64,000 nt of DNA from Paramecium octaurelia (lineage: Eukaryota > Ciliophora > Oligohymenophorea > Peniculida > Parameciidae): the NCBI GenBank assembly GCA_905182995.1, contig CAJJDP010000074.1, positions 124,001-188,000 on the forward strand, read 5' to 3'. A program made the position numbers and the translations under genes. The notes beneath the pieces are model-generated. The model searched no databases, was not told where the DNA came from, and saw nothing but the letters and a program-made list of their open reading frames with translations. This document shows, piece by piece, positions 46,508 through 59,215 of the stretch (position 1 is the stretch's first letter; every line of letters begins with the position of its first letter).

Positions 46508-48249
46508 TCAATGATAATATTAATCAATAAATTAAATAAAAATTTAAGTTTGAAAGAACTACTTCCAAATTACTTTATCTGCATTAATAGTGCCCATGTT
46601 TTATAAGGTTTTTGCTGCTATTTTCTCATAATCTAGAATTAATTTATTAGTTTTCTTAGATGCTGAATTTGTATTCTGTCTAATTGGTTCTATAGGGATA
46701 TTTCTTATAACTCTTGCATGGAACAACTAATTAAAAATTTACAAGCATTAACTGTAATTGCTATGATTTGACTGTACCGTTTAAAAGTAGGAATCCAATC
46801 TTCCTAATAGATATGTCATTAATTCTGCTGATAATAAAGGAATGGCATCTGTGTTTCCAAATTATATCTATAGTTTGCTATCCAAGTTAATAAAAATAGT
46901 ATTCTAAAATTTATCTATTAGTCCTTGACTCTAGAGAGTAGAAAAATTCTAGGTTTATCAATCACAATTACACATTCTAAACCTGCAATTATTGGCACTG
47001 GGCTTCCTAAGTATACTATGTTTTCCAACGGCAAGTTACTTATGATAGGATGGATCCAAGCAAACGGTTTAAGCAAATACTTTTAGCACAATAAACAAGC
47101 AGCAGTGGACAATTAGGGCGATTTACTAACAAATACAATTGATTTTTCTATTAAACAACTTACAAATATTTTGATCAGACTTTATGAATTCAATTTCTTA
47201 AATAATTGTGGAATTCCCTAATATTTCAAATATTAATACCCATAAGATATTATCACTTTCACTTATTTTTAGTTCTTGATTATTAATGGTAATGAAATTC
47301 GGAGGATTCTTCTAAGTAAGCTAAGACAAGATCCTAAAACTTATTGAAGCAATGTTCTTATCAAAGAAATTGGTGTCTGCTTAGGTAATGTTTTTTGTTC
47401 TTAAATACAGATTAGTCCTCATGCATCTCAACTAAGACAATATTACAATTAGAATTTGTTAATAGAAGTCAATTAGATATCTGCTAGTTGAAAAACAGAT
47501 GGCTCTTTTGCTGAATCTGACTGATTCTGGATTTATAATGGTAAAGTCAGTGTAACGATAACAAATATGGTACTTCAACTGTTGTTACTCAGTTTGTTTA
47601 GTGAGAATAACAAAGCAATTAGAAGAATCTATTGAATAATTTTGGTTCATCATTAGATTGATATCTTCGAGGCTGAAGGACAATGGTATGACTTTGGGTT
47701 TGCATCCATCTGGGAATATGAATTTTGATATTTGGAGTATATATTATTGATTTCCTAGTTTATTGACAGATATTTACTAACTTAGTTGTATGAGTAAATC
47801 ACTTATGGGTCATTGGACAATTCTAGTCCCAATCCTAAAATGAATAAATCATCGAATAATTAATCATTGTTTCTTAAGAGCTTTAAATTGTCGGTCGTGA
47901 CGTTTTAGATATCAAATGAGTCCAAGACTTTCTGTTTTAAGTATTGAGTGGATTGTCTAAATTAGGACACATTAAAATTATTGCTTTCCTAGAGAGGAGC
48001 CTTTAATTTAATCTTCTTGCCTGAACTTTAAAACTATTCCACTCGACTATCACTAATCGCAGGTTCTGAATTCTCGTCCAGATTGCAATCTTCATCAGAA
48101 GAAAGATTTTGAATAATAATTGATTATTTTTGGCTTTTGAGTATTTAAACCTCTTGTCTACTAAATTCCAATTGCTATTCAAGTGCTTATATATAACAAT
48201 CCTTTTCATACAGTAATTGTAGTAATTGTCTTTGAGATAAGTGATCCAT
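46508..48249 (-). CDS. DENN-domain protein (Rab exchange factor)
   Basis: The N-terminus has a coiled-coil start (QLLQLLYEKDCYIQALEQQL) and an acidic linker. The DENN module is then recognisable in pieces: LFDDLFILGLGLELSNDPQV, a 23-nt intron at 47769-47791, ISKFIFPDGCKPKVIPLSF, KRAICFSTSRYLIDFYQQI, LIEKSIVFVSKSPQLSTAAC and PFAWIHPIISNLPLENIVYL followed by SPVPIIAG. The core block order (uDENN then central DENN) is right. At least two more introns are needed in the middle and near 46740 that I could not place exactly. DENN proteins load GTP onto Rabs. A TBC Rab-GAP is also in this window. Confidence 0.8.
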
Positions 48250-48279
48250 AATAAAAAAACAAATATTTATTAAAATTAC

Positions 48280-49122
48280 TCAAATTTAAATTGAAATACC
48301 ATTAGTCGTTGGTTAATTATTTTCAAACTAGCCTTATAATATTATATAATTCTTACCTATAAATAAATTCTTATTCTTTTTGAGATGACCCAAGCCACTC
48401 CTGACTCCATCCTTAAAACCACCTCTATAAACGTCATTCTTAGTGATTTCAATACCATAGCCTTGTTTTTTGTCATTAGAGAAATACCCAATAAATTTGT
48501 ATTCGCCTTTTTTAAAGCACAACCCAAGACCTTGTTTGCCGTTGTTTGAGTACTGTCCATAGTAGAGCGAGTCCTGCATCTGAATGGGTTGGAGCTACAT
48601 ATTGGTAAATAATGGAAGTACATTAAGTAAGTCAGAATAAGAGAGCTTAGGATCTTTCGTAAGATTGGCAGATATGTCTATTCCTAGGAATTTATCATCG
48701 AACCATTCTCCAATTAGGGGTTGCTAATTCATTTAAATGAAAATTCCCATATGGTGTTTTCGACCAAGCAGCCAGAATCCTTCATAATAGTCTTTATTTT
48801 TGTAATACATGCGGCCAAAACCGCACTATTTCCCAGCAAACCATTATCCCTAATATGTTCCCTCTTCCACTTCAATTGGTCTCTCAATTCGACATTTGTT
48901 ATAAATGATATAGAGAGTTTTGGAGAGAGGATGTGAGTTTAAATTATTTTACGAAGTCTAAATTGGTAAATCTGCATCAAAATCTTTCTTGGACTAACTG
49001 ACGGTAACCTAATTTTCTTGCCGAGTAAATTCATCAGTAAATTCTAATTATAAATTTGGAAGAGGTATTGATTAAAATTCTTCAGAGCATATACGTGTAT
49101 CTTGAGATTCGCAATTACCCAT
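48280..49122 (-). CDS. MORN-repeat protein with N-myristoylation signal
   Basis: The product is 280 aa, no intron. The start MGNCESQ has Gly2 with Ser6 and Cys4, a good myristoylation plus palmitoylation signal for membrane attachment. MORN motifs follow at YQGQWFAGKQCGFGRMYY, YYEGFWLLGRKHHMG, YYGQYSNNGKQGLGLC, FIGYFSNDKKQGYGI and YRGGFKDGVRSGLGHL. MORN arrays bind lipids and scaffold membrane-cytoskeleton contacts; in ciliates they occur in cortex and basal-body proteins. The stop is 30 bp from the DENN gene start, same strand. Confidence 0.88.
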
Positions 49123-49255
49123 GATAGATTTTAGAAAAATAGTAAATATTAAATAAAATATATTTTTTATCATTATCTTTGATCATGTTTGAGTAACTTA
49201 CGTAAATAGCTTTAATTATATAAAATGGAAAATTGTTGGGCTTGATGAAGGTATT

Positions 49256-49810
49256 TCATTGGATCCTTTTAAATTTCAGAAAACAATCTTATTGAATATA
49301 AATATTCTAATACAAAGGATATGTAGAAGGTGATGGAGACACTTTCTGAGAAATAACTTAAGGCTGCGATTTTTCTATGTGAGTTCTTTTGGTGACAAAT
49401 TGATTGATTGGTTTATTTGATAAAATGTCATTTAATAAATATTGCTGAGATTTTCTGACATTCTGAGGAAATTTGGTAAGCACAGTTTTCTTTTGCAACA
49501 TCAAAGAATGCTTTGGAGAAGGAATCTTCGGAGGAGAATATAGCAATTATGAATTGTTCTTTGAAAACAACATCTTGTTAGCATCCACTTTCTCATTTTG
49601 CCTGATAGCAGAATATGATCTTATTAATCTCCTATTGGTCTTAATGCATATTTTCCCATCATTCTCCATCTGGAATTATAAAATTGAGTAAGATTTCTGT
49701 TTAACTAGATGCTGATTGGCCTCTCTCTGCTTCTGAATTCTCGAAATTCTCTACTGGGCTTTTATTAAACTCTGATTAGAATTCGATCTCTTCTAATGCA
49801 ATAAATTCAT
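49256..49810 (-). CDS. Basic, low-complexity protein of unknown function
   Basis: The product is 184 aa, no intron. It is rich in Lys, Gln, Asn, Ser and Pro (RISRIQKQREANQHLVKQ, LLYSPPKIPSPKHSLMLQ). No signal peptide, membrane span or domain is seen. It is divergent from DAD1, 30 bp away, so the two share a minimal promoter region. It sits between a MORN and an STPGR gene, which hints at cytoskeletal context but does not show it. Confidence 0.6.
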
Positions 49811-49840
49811 TTTAAATATTATTGATTTAATAATAAATTC

Positions 49841-50223
49841 ATGTCTGAAACTAAATTTGTTGATGAAAATTCATTACTTGGAATTGCAGCTACATTTTGG
49901 CAATAATATTCAACTAAGACTCCATAAAAATTGAAAATCATGGATGCTTTTTCTTTGTATTGCTTCATTTTAGTGATAATTCAATTGTTTTATTGTGCAT
50001 TGGTAGGTGACTTCCCAAGAAACTCATTTCTATCTGGCGTATTTGCAGCAGCTGGAGCCATGATAATAAATAGTATGCATTTCAAATTTCATCATTAGTA
50101 TGTTTGAGGAAATAATTGAATCCCGAAACCAAATATATGAGCATTTCCAATGAGAGAGCCTTTTGGGAATATTTGGCAGCAATGGTTGTGCTTTTTTTGA
50201 CTGTGATTAATTTCTTGGGTTGA
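49841..50223 (+). CDS. DAD1: Oligosaccharyltransferase subunit DAD1/OST2
   Basis: The product is 118 aa with one 26-nt intron (50073-50098), a normal length for DAD1 (about 113). Three membrane segments are visible: FSLYCFILVIIQLFYCALVG, SFLSGVFAAAGAMIIN and YLAAMVVLFLTVINFLG at the C-terminus. CLRKQLNPETKYM and SNERAFWEYL match the conserved LRxQxNPxNK and ERAFxDFL. It is a core subunit of the ER complex that N-glycosylates secretory proteins; in this cell that would include trichocyst and surface proteins. It is the only plus-strand gene between 40.4 and 52.4 kb. Confidence 0.96.
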
Positions 50224-50251
50224 ATGATATTACATATATAATAGATATATA

Positions 50252-51666
50252 TCACAAATCTATATGGCTTTTATTTGGAATTAGATAATTAGGAACATTT
50301 GCAAAATAAGGTGGAATGTTATATGTTCCAGGTCCTGGTCCAACATCATTTTTATCAGTTACTCTTGATTCTGATCCGAATCTAAATAAAATAATTATTT
50401 CTAGATATACGGGAATTTCGGTCCTGGATTTGATTAATTGAACTGATAGTGATTAGGAGCAGGATTATCATTCATTTTGCTCTTCTCCCTCGCCTCAGTC
50501 CCAACTCTACAAGACAAAGGCCTCGATTTTGTCTATGAAACATTCGGATGATAATCCAAAGGGCCTGGCGTACCATCTGGCAATCTATCTGTGTACTTGG
50601 GTCTCAGTGTATATCCTTTGCTTCCACCATCTCTACTAATATCATATGTCCCAGGACCTGGCACTTCCTACTAATTTACAAGTCTCCTTTATTCTGAACC
50701 TATTTTATAACTTGGAGGTCTTCTCTTAATAGCACTCTAAGACTAATAATGTCCAGGTCCTGGAGTGTAATGTGCATCAAAGACTTATCTCTGCTTTGCA
50801 GTTCCAACTCTCCCCCCAGGAACAGATCGCTTTGTAAAATCAGTGGAAGGATCATAATGCCCAGGACCTGGAGCTGAATCAGTTGCTGTAAGAATTCGCT
50901 TTGAACTTATGGTTGTTGCTTTGAGATTCAAGTGCGATTGATGCATATATTGACCAGGTCCAGGAGTCTATACTCTTTCAGTAAATGTTGAATCTCTCAA
51001 GGCATTTCCAAATCTATGATAGGGCCCCGATGTTGCTGGACGCACATTATACTTACCAACTCCTGGAATAAATGGCTTCGTATCATAGAAACCTCCTCTT
51101 GTTTGATTCCCAATTATGGATGCAGGTCTGCTTAGGACAGTCGAATAATTAGTCTCATATGCAGCAGGGCCAGGCCCATTCTTTAGCTCCCTTAAATTGT
51201 CATCAATTCCTCCCAATTGTGGTTTATTTCTCATGCTGTAACTGGAAGCGCACTTTTGCAAAGGTTTAAAGTCTGGATTGTATGCACCAGGTCCAGCTAA
51301 ATCTTAATTACTATTTTACGGGTGATTCCCTTGCCCACTTCTGTGTGATTTTAAAATTTAGCTCCCATTGAGAATTCAGGCTTTTTCCTTTTCTACTAAT
51401 AAGATAGTTAATTTTACAATGGCTTTTTGCAGTTGCTCATATTGACCTGGCCCTGGTTGAAAAGCAATTTGCAATCCTATTCTACTGGCAGTTCCAATTC
51501 TAAGTTTAACTGATTATAGTTTACTTCCAAGAAGGAGGTCTTTGATGAGGATATCGATCAGGGTTGTAGTTCTAATGTGTAACAATATTCATACCCCTAC
51601 TCCCGGAGCTTATTCAACTTTAGGAGGTGGTCTTTGATTAGATGTTCCAAAAGAATAAGCAGCCAT
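50252..51666 (-). CDS. Sperm-tail PG-rich repeat (STPGR/SHIPPO) protein
   Basis: About a dozen PGxGxY repeats run through the protein: QPGPGQYEQ, AGPGAYNPD, NGPGPAAYETN, IPGVGKYNVRP, TPGPGQYMH, APGPGHYDPS, TPGPGHYQS, VPGPGTYDIS, TPGPLDYHPN, VGPGPGTYNIP. Introns of 22-29 nt are placed at 51570-51592 and 50375-50403 and at least two more lie near 51380-51520, one not resolved. STPGR proteins (ODF3 family, CIMAP) sit inside ciliary and sperm microtubules. Pro/Gly spacing and terminal aromatic residues are regular across the array. The stop lies 28 bp from that of DAD1 (convergent). Confidence 0.9.
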
Positions 51667-52418
51667 AATAAATATTAAAATTAAATTATAAGAATCATTT
51701 ACTTTACCAAGAATACAATCCAAACAGAGTTACTCATTAGCAAATATAGTAAAAGAATCGACACTTAAAGTCCTTTCATTAGCCATAGAGCCTATAGGGT
51801 AGGTTAAGAAATTGAAAACCACTATTTCATTTTGTTTACTTACAAAATTATTATTATTTGATAAGAAAGTTAAGAATATTATTAAGAAAAAGAAAGTATT
51901 TTTTTATTAATATCTATAATATATCAATTAATATTATAAGACATAAAAGTATTAGTATTAAACATTAAATTCAACCTTTATTATGTCTTAAGTGATTTAA
52001 TATAATCTTTATTTAGGCTATTTATTATATATTTATGTTATAGTAACTAATAGGAATACAAATATAAAATTTTTAAGGGGAACTTTATTCTGTTCTGAGT
52101 AGTGTCTCTATGTTTTTAAACTCTATTAAATCAAGATAATTATATATAAAATAATTTTCAATAAAATTATCTCATTATACATGAGCCATTATGGGTATGT
52201 CTGTTTCTATTACGTTTTCTATATTCTCTCTATTTTTGATACAAACAAGTAAACAACGTAAAAATATTATGGATTAATAATATTTTAGTACTTACAGATA
52301 CTATAATCATACACTCAAATATATAAGATTAGCATTTAACCTTTTAATATATAAAACTTTTGAGCAATCAAAAATTAATATATTAAATAGATAATTAATT
52401 CATCAAAATTTGATCATT
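51667..52418. other. AT-rich intergenic region
   Basis: About 750 bp between divergent genes, mostly A/T with long TAAT and TTAT runs; no supported gene, RNA or repeat. Confidence 0.5.
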
Positions 52419-53113
52419 ATGTATAAGCAACCTTAATAACCTACACCTAGAAATGTTGTCAAATAAACTCCGCTTAATACTCAAGAAATACTGCAAAGGC
52501 TTATGAAAAAGACTTCTAAATCAAAAATCCAATTGGTTGATATAGCTGATGATACTAAGATTGTTAAAAACGAGAAATTTTTTTCTAAATCTCCTTGTTC
52601 AGGATGGTAGAGCTTTAGAAATCAAAGTTCTGAGAGGGCGATTCATAAAATAAGACATTAATCGAATGAGGATTTATAAAAAACTCTAAAAAAACCATGC
52701 CATTTGAATCATGTAAGCTCGATGATTGGATTTCAATAGAAGGATTTTATTTAGAATGCCAATGCTTTTTTAAGAGAAAAAAATCTTGAAAATAAATTAG
52801 ATACTTTGACTCAATAGATCTCAAAATTAAGGGAAAAATCTGAATAATTGGAATTACAGAACAAATTACTATTTGATAATTTATAGAAGTATAAATGTGA
52901 AGGCAATCAAGTAATTTTTGGGTTATCATGAAGGAAAGAAGTGCTTTGCTTGAGAGGTTGGATCACATGATTGAAATGCAGTAGAAACAAGAGGAGAATC
53001 TATAGCATATTAAGACGCTGTTTAGTGACAATTCCAGGAGAATAAAGACCCAATAATCGTAACCGAAGCAGAGGAGTTTTGGAAAATCTGCTTATATGGG
53101 ATTCAATGTGTGA
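52419..53113 (+). CDS. Coiled-coil protein, unknown function
   Basis: The product is 223 aa with one 23-nt intron (52911-52933). A basic Ser/Thr/Pro-rich head leads into a coiled coil from about residue 110 (LENKLDTLTQQISKLREKSE, LLERLDHMIEMQQKQEENL) and a basic tail. No catalytic or binding motif is seen. It is followed 34 bp later by another coiled-coil gene on the same strand. Confidence 0.75.
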
Positions 53114-53147
53114 AAATGTTTATATTTAAATTATCTGTTAATAATTC

Positions 53148-54076
53148 ATGAAACAATCACAAATGCAACACAAAAGTTGGTTATAATTGTAGAGATTTGA
53201 AGAGTATGAGATAAATAAAAAAAAGTACCTGGAGAAGGAACAAGAATTGAAATTCAAGAGTTAAGATTAATATGCTCAATAAAAGCAGATTAATTGGATT
53301 GGAGACATACATGAAAGACAAACCTAATTGCAGAAGGCCAAATGGAAGTGGATAGAGGAATAGAAGAAACAGTTGGAATGGAAAAGAGAGATGGATCAAT
53401 TGGAAGGAGCTACATTCCATCCGTAAATATTAAATAAGGATCAAAAAATACGTACTCCCGATCAATTCTATAAGGATAATCTGGACTATAAAAATAAAAC
53501 TGTATAAATCATACATATAAAATGTAGGAAAAACAAATACAGCAGTTAATCAAGTAAAAGGAAGACTAAATTAATAACCGAAGTTGTTCACCTAAGATCA
53601 ACAAGAAATCTATATAGATGGTAGTGCAACCTTTTTATGACAGATTGAAGGATAAATAGTTAGAGAAGGAATAGAATTTACTAAAAATAAAAAAAAGCAT
53701 AACACCTTCTTTCAGTCCATAAATTTATTCTCGCAATTTTTAGAGTCGTCAAACCTATCAAACTGTTTAATAATTTGTGAATGTGAATTCAACCAAAAAT
53801 AAAACATTTGAAATTGATTTGGAAAATGTCAAAAATGATTATAAAACATTCACATTCTTTGAAGACATCAGAAGATCTTAGCATTCACCATCTGAAAACA
53901 ATCAATAAAATGAAAATAATATTGCAAAAAATTTGCTATTGTTAACTGAAAACAGCTAGATCTTGAATGCTCAATCGAGTCCACAATAGTGCACAGCCAA
54001 AAAGTAATAGAGATCTGTGAGTCCTTTGAAATCAATCATGTCCAAAACTACCTAAAAGAATTACTTTAAAAAATGA
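53148..54076 (+). CDS. Coiled-coil protein with FHPQI-type motif
   Basis: The product is 300 aa with one 26-nt intron (53502-53527). A charged helix (RFEEYEINKKKYLEKEQELK, EEQKKQLEWKREMDQLEG) is followed by ATFHPQILNKDQ and FYDRLKDKQLEKEQ, a motif style (F-x-P-x-I ... Y-x-R-L) found repeated in many protist cytoskeletal proteins. The C-terminal half is Ser/Asn/Gln-rich. Function is not known. Confidence 0.75.
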
Positions 54077-54241
54077 TTTGTATATTCTAATTATTCATAC
54101 TAACGACTTTAATTCTTATATATCTCTCTATAAGATTGGTGATATTCTATTGAAAAAAATTCCATGATAAATTCAAATAGTCTTTAATTAATTAGATTTA
54201 TAAATAAATTTAATCCATAAAGTTTAAAACGAAAATTGAAA

Positions 54242-54592
54242 ATGGGAGCTTGTCACACCAAAAGGTCGAGAAGATAGAGCAAAGAATGGAGGTTCTGTGA
54301 AAGACTCACTTCGCAAAGATTAGATTTCATTTTTTAACGGTTGTCCCTATATTTGGAACTCGTTGGAGATACTCATTCATTGGGAGGATACTTGTAGGAA
54401 AAAATAAATGAGTTGTTTTAAATAAAATAAAAACTTACTCTAGTTAAAGATCACATACAGAAAATAGAATTACTCTATCAAGCATCTGAAGTGATCGAAT
54501 ACTTGTACGATGATAAACACTTCAGCTAAGCTTTCCCTATTTTGAGGGAAAGTTTATATGAAATCACACAATTGACAGTAGTCACATAGTGA
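54242..54592 (+). CDS. Small protein with N-myristoylation signal
   Basis: The product is 116 aa, no intron. It starts MGACHTKRSRRQSKEWR: Gly2, Cys4 and a cluster of basic residues are a classic myristoyl plus palmitoyl plus polybasic membrane anchor. The rest is helical (KLTLVKDHIQKIELLYQASE). No known domain was recognised. The start is firm because Gly2 fits the signal and no upstream ATG is in frame nearby. Confidence 0.65.
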
Positions 54593-54945
54593 TTTACACT
54601 AAGCGTTTTTCAAATGATAATTTTTTGTCATTCAATAATTTTTATTCATAAATACAATACATAAAGCATGTAGTCTTCTGGATTGAGAAAAATAGTATTA
54701 TTTATCTGAGGGATGAAGTTATGGATAGTTGAATTATTTATTTTCATTATTATTCTATAAAATTAAAGAACAAAAAGTGTTGAGAATTATTAGGTATAAA
54801 AGAGCAGAAACCAAATGATTTTAGTGTGTGCTCTGGGTTTCTATTAAAATTATGTTGATGTTCCTGAAATTCGAAACACGTTTTATAATCCAATTAAGAA
54901 ATGTATTTCAAATAATCTGATTAATTAGTATTTTATTGAATTATA
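54593..54945. other. AT-rich intergenic region
   Basis: About 350 bp before CFAP57; no supported element. Confidence 0.45.
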
Positions 54946-57900
54946 ATGTCTCAACCCGAAAATAAGTAACCGAAACCATTGAAGGAAGTCTTGGGATTAA
55001 AATATGTCTTCGGTTTTAGAGGTGACATCAAAAACTCAATCCTCTAAGGGACATAGACAAATCTGTAGGAGAAATCAACTAAAACTAAATTCATATACCC
55101 TGCAGCAAATAATATAGTGATTTTTGATCCCATAGCTGATAAGAATAAGTCCTAGGAGATTATTCAGACAGTACTAGGGAGCAAGGGCGTTACATGTTTA
55201 ACTATTTCATAATCGAGGAGGTAGATTCAAAATGTAATTTAGGTATATTGCATGGTCAGAGGAAAGTGATGCAGGAATAATAGTAATATTGGATTTGAAC
55301 ACTCGAAAAACTAAAATATTGAGTACAACAGATTGCAAATCTCGTTATTATGTGAGTCTTGATTTTTCAAGGACAGAGGAATCAAAATATTTAGTAGCAT
55401 TGAGTGCCCCTCCTGAATAAATGTTGATACATTGGGCATGGGATAAATCAAAGTGTCTTGGAAGCACAATAATAAATGCAAAAGGGGATTCCATCAAATT
55501 CCATCAAGTGTTTTATCATCCAAAAGAAGATGATTTTGTATGTGTTATGGGCAATGGAGCTATCAAACCTTACAAATTGATACCAGACAATCCTCCGAAA
55601 CCAAAAGATTCTCCTTTTCAGAAGAAGAAGGAAGTAAGCATTTTACATTATTTAATTAGGAAACCCACTCTACTAACTTCCTTTCTTATTGTATCTTAAG
55701 TGATTCTAAGACTATGGTAGTAGGAACAGACAGAGGAGAGGTGTTGTATTTTAATGAAAATTGCGAATTCAAATTAGTACTTTCACCACTTTAAAATTCA
55801 AATTAACAATCGATTGAGGGATTTCCAATAGAGTGCATAGTGAAATATTCAAATGGGTTTATAGTTGGAGGAAGTGATTGCATGATCTACATTTATAGGA
55901 AACACGAAGGTGATCTTAAAAATCCATATGTTCGAATTGACAAAAGAATATAAAACAAGCAAATAATTGCCAAAATCACAAGTTTATGTCTTACAAATCA
56001 AGAAGATAATCTAATCTTTGGAGTTGAATCTGGTTAAGTGTTCAGCATTCCTTTTAGTGCAGATAGAGAAGTAGCGAATGAGGATGAAATAAAATTTGAT
56101 CATTTGATAGCACCATTCCATAGTGGACCAATTACAGGATTGGATGTTTGTACTAGAAAGTCTTTGGTAGTCACAGTCTCAGATGATCGAAGTATTAGGA
56201 TTTGGAATTTCAACGAATTGATATTGGAAGTGATGAAAGAATGTGAAGATACACCTTTGGCTGTGGCTATTCATCCTTCTGGATTTCATTTGATTGTATC
56301 CTTTTCTGATAAAATTGTACTTTACAATCTCTTTGAAAAAGATTTAAATTCATTCAAAGAAATTCATATCAAGAATTGCCAATAAATTAAATTTGCTCAT
56401 GGAGGTCATTTATTTGCAGTTGCCAATTAAAACTTAGTTTAAATCTATCAATTCTACACAGGTGAAAATCCATAGAATTACATATTTAAACAATCCACTG
56501 GAAACATATCTACTATTGAATGGGATATAGATGATTTAGGATTCTATACAGGAAGTGACAATGGATTTGTTCTCTATTGGAGATTGGAAGATAATTAAAA
56601 TAAATTATAGTTGGCTATGATTCAATCTCAACCTATTGAATGTATCTGCACTCCGAAAACATATGCCAATATTGAACTTTAAAAGGTGTATATAGCAGGT
56701 CCATATGATGGATAATACTGTATCTATGAATCTCAACATCACACCAAGATTCACAAGGAGGCAACTGAGGGTACAAAGAAGGAAATTCCTCTCTATCCTA
56801 TTCAAACTGGATGTAGAGTAAGCAAAATGGCAATTTTTAATAGTGAGAAGATCATGTTGTTTGCTACTTGTCAATTGGCTAACTCATCTGAATTCACTCA
56901 AAAGCAGAACATTAAAAACATGAAATTTGAACCAGGTGGTCTCAGATTTGCCAAATATCCTCTTGCACCAGAGGAAATCATTGAAATATAACCACATATT
57001 AAGGGAATTACCTAGATGAAAGTATCATATGATGATTCTTATGTCTTTACTGCTTCTTATGATAATTCCTTGATTATTTATGATGTGAAAGATTAGAGTT
57101 CCAAAATAGAGTTCAAAGATGGAGGCTAGGCGTATGGTGTTTAGGCTTATGCTGATGAATTCTTGATGCAAAGAGATTAATATAAGAAGAAGATTGCTAA
57201 GATAGAGGACTTAAAATATAAGATTAAAGAACATGATATCAATTAAAAGATCAAGTAGAATATGTACACAAAAGAAAAGGATGAATTGATTAGAAAATTG
57301 GAAGAATAAATTGATTAATTGGAAAAAAGAGAAAAAGCCAAAATTCAGGAATTGGAGAATGCTATCAATAAATTAGATAGTGATTTCAAAGAAGAAAAGA
57401 AATAATTATATGAAAATCATGAAAAGAATAAAAAAACTACTGAAAATGATTTCAAATAGAAAATGGCATTGGAATCTTAAAGATTAGAAGAATTAACCAA
57501 AGAGAAATAATTGAAACTCCAGGAATTCCAAAGATATATTAAGGAATAAAAGGATAAGAGCACAGAAACTAAAAATGAGAAGAAAATAGAATATGAAGTA
57601 TAATTATAAAAAGAATAAGATTTATTTGAAAAATTATAATCGAATAAGGAAGAAAATCAAAAAAGATTCATTGAAGAGAGAAATAGGTTAGAAGATGATG
57701 CTGAGAAGGAAATAGATAAGAAGAAAGAGATTAATGAGGCTGAAATGAAGAAACTATCGGATGAATTGGATAAAGCTGAATTGGAAAAGAGAACTAAAAA
57801 AACTGAATTTGACAATGTGCAATCTACTTTAGAACAGGCAAATTCCAAAGTAAAGGAGATTATGGAAGATATTGCATAGAATCAAGAATTAAATAGATAA

Positions 57901-58794
57901 TATCAAAAAGAAAAGGAGAGTCATGACAAAGAAATAAAAGAGAGAGATAAAACAATCTAGGATAAGTAGAAGCGTATTTATGAATTAAAGAAAAAAACAT
58001 AAGAACTAGAAAAGTTTAAGTTTGTCCTGGATTATAAAATTAAAGAATTAAAAAGAGACATTGGACCAAGAGAAGAGGAGATTACCAAAATGAAAGAACA
58101 AATCACAAATATGAATACTGAAATATTGCATTTCAAAAAAGTTAATGCAAATCTTGGATTGATTGTAACTGACTTAAATTTGAGATAAGCGGGTATGAAA
58201 CAAGAAATAGAAAATCAATAGTAAGTAATAGAAAGCAATTCTTAATATATCAAGGCATTTGAATATGATATTTCAGAAACTCATCCACATTTAAATGTAA
58301 TATTATTATTAATTATTTAGGATTTTAAGAGACTAAAGTCAGATATGCTTAAGTTGTTTAATAAATATGTCTAAAGCGTTGTTTCAAAGAAGAAATTTGA
58401 AAATGTAGATGTCTAAAAGGAGTTCATTAAAGAGAGGGCACATTTAGAAACTACAAATAAAGGATTGAAGGAGAAGTTTTCCAAGAAGTTGAGAGTTCAT
58501 AAATAGGATAACAATAGAATTATGAGTTAAAATGTTGATCTCATTAGTGAGATTAATGATTTGAGGAGGGAGATTAAATTGTTGCAAGACGAAGAGGATT
58601 TGAAGAGTCGTTAAATTGAGTAAATGAATGACTAACCTGAAGAGAGGGAACTTGATTAAATGATTGAAGAATAAGAAATAGAAATTAATTAATATAGAGA
58701 GAAATTATAATTCCTTAAAGAAGCAGTTCAATAGAGAAGATTATAGTAAAATATTAACTCTGACAGTGATCATTAAGAAAATGATTAAGAATGA
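54946..58794 (+). CDS. CFAP57: Cilia and flagella associated protein 57 (WDR65)
   Basis: The product is 1258 aa with introns 55221-55242, 55634-55659 and 58297-58320 (22-26 nt); family members are about 1250 aa. The head begins [19 protein letters not shown]40 repeats fill roughly residues 20-720 ([48 protein letters not shown]). The rest is a long coiled coil ([20 protein letters not shown] and on) to an acidic end. CFAP57 builds the inner dynein g/d base and regulates ciliary beat. All parts are in order; confident. Confidence 0.95.
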
Positions 58795-58863
58795 AGAATT
58801 ATATTGAGATATAAAATTGTAATTAATTTACAAGCTAATACAATTTTTACATAAATTAATATT

Positions 58864-59215
58864 ATGAATATTTAGAAAGGTCTTGAATTTATTTGTTTCT
58901 CAAAAGAAGCTATTAAATTAATACACGGAGGAGTGTAAATCGATTTTTTGATATTTGAAATCAAATTCCAATTATATCACAATAATAGTAGTCTAGGATC
59001 ACAGCAACCTATTAGTATAAAGAAACATAATAAAAAACTCATTTTACAGGTAACCTTGAATAAAAGAAATATTTAGTGATTATTATTAAGTGTCTAATGG
59101 TAGAATGGATATATAAGAGCTCCGGATTTCCCTAGAGTAATCGAATATCAAGAAAGGTTTGCATATTTTGATTCAGGCAATCATTATTAGATAATAGAAA
59201 AAATAATTAAAATGA
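58864..59215 (+). CDS. Small orphan protein (tentative)
   Basis: With one 28-nt intron the frame from ATG 58864 gives 107 aa: MNIQKGLEFICFSKEAIKLI ... NIQMDIQELRISLEQSNIKK. It skips a TGA at 59079-59081 that blocks the unspliced frame. A competing frame over the second half (YIRAPDFPRVIEYQERFAYF) also looks plausible, so the exon choice is uncertain. No domain recognised. Confidence 0.35.
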
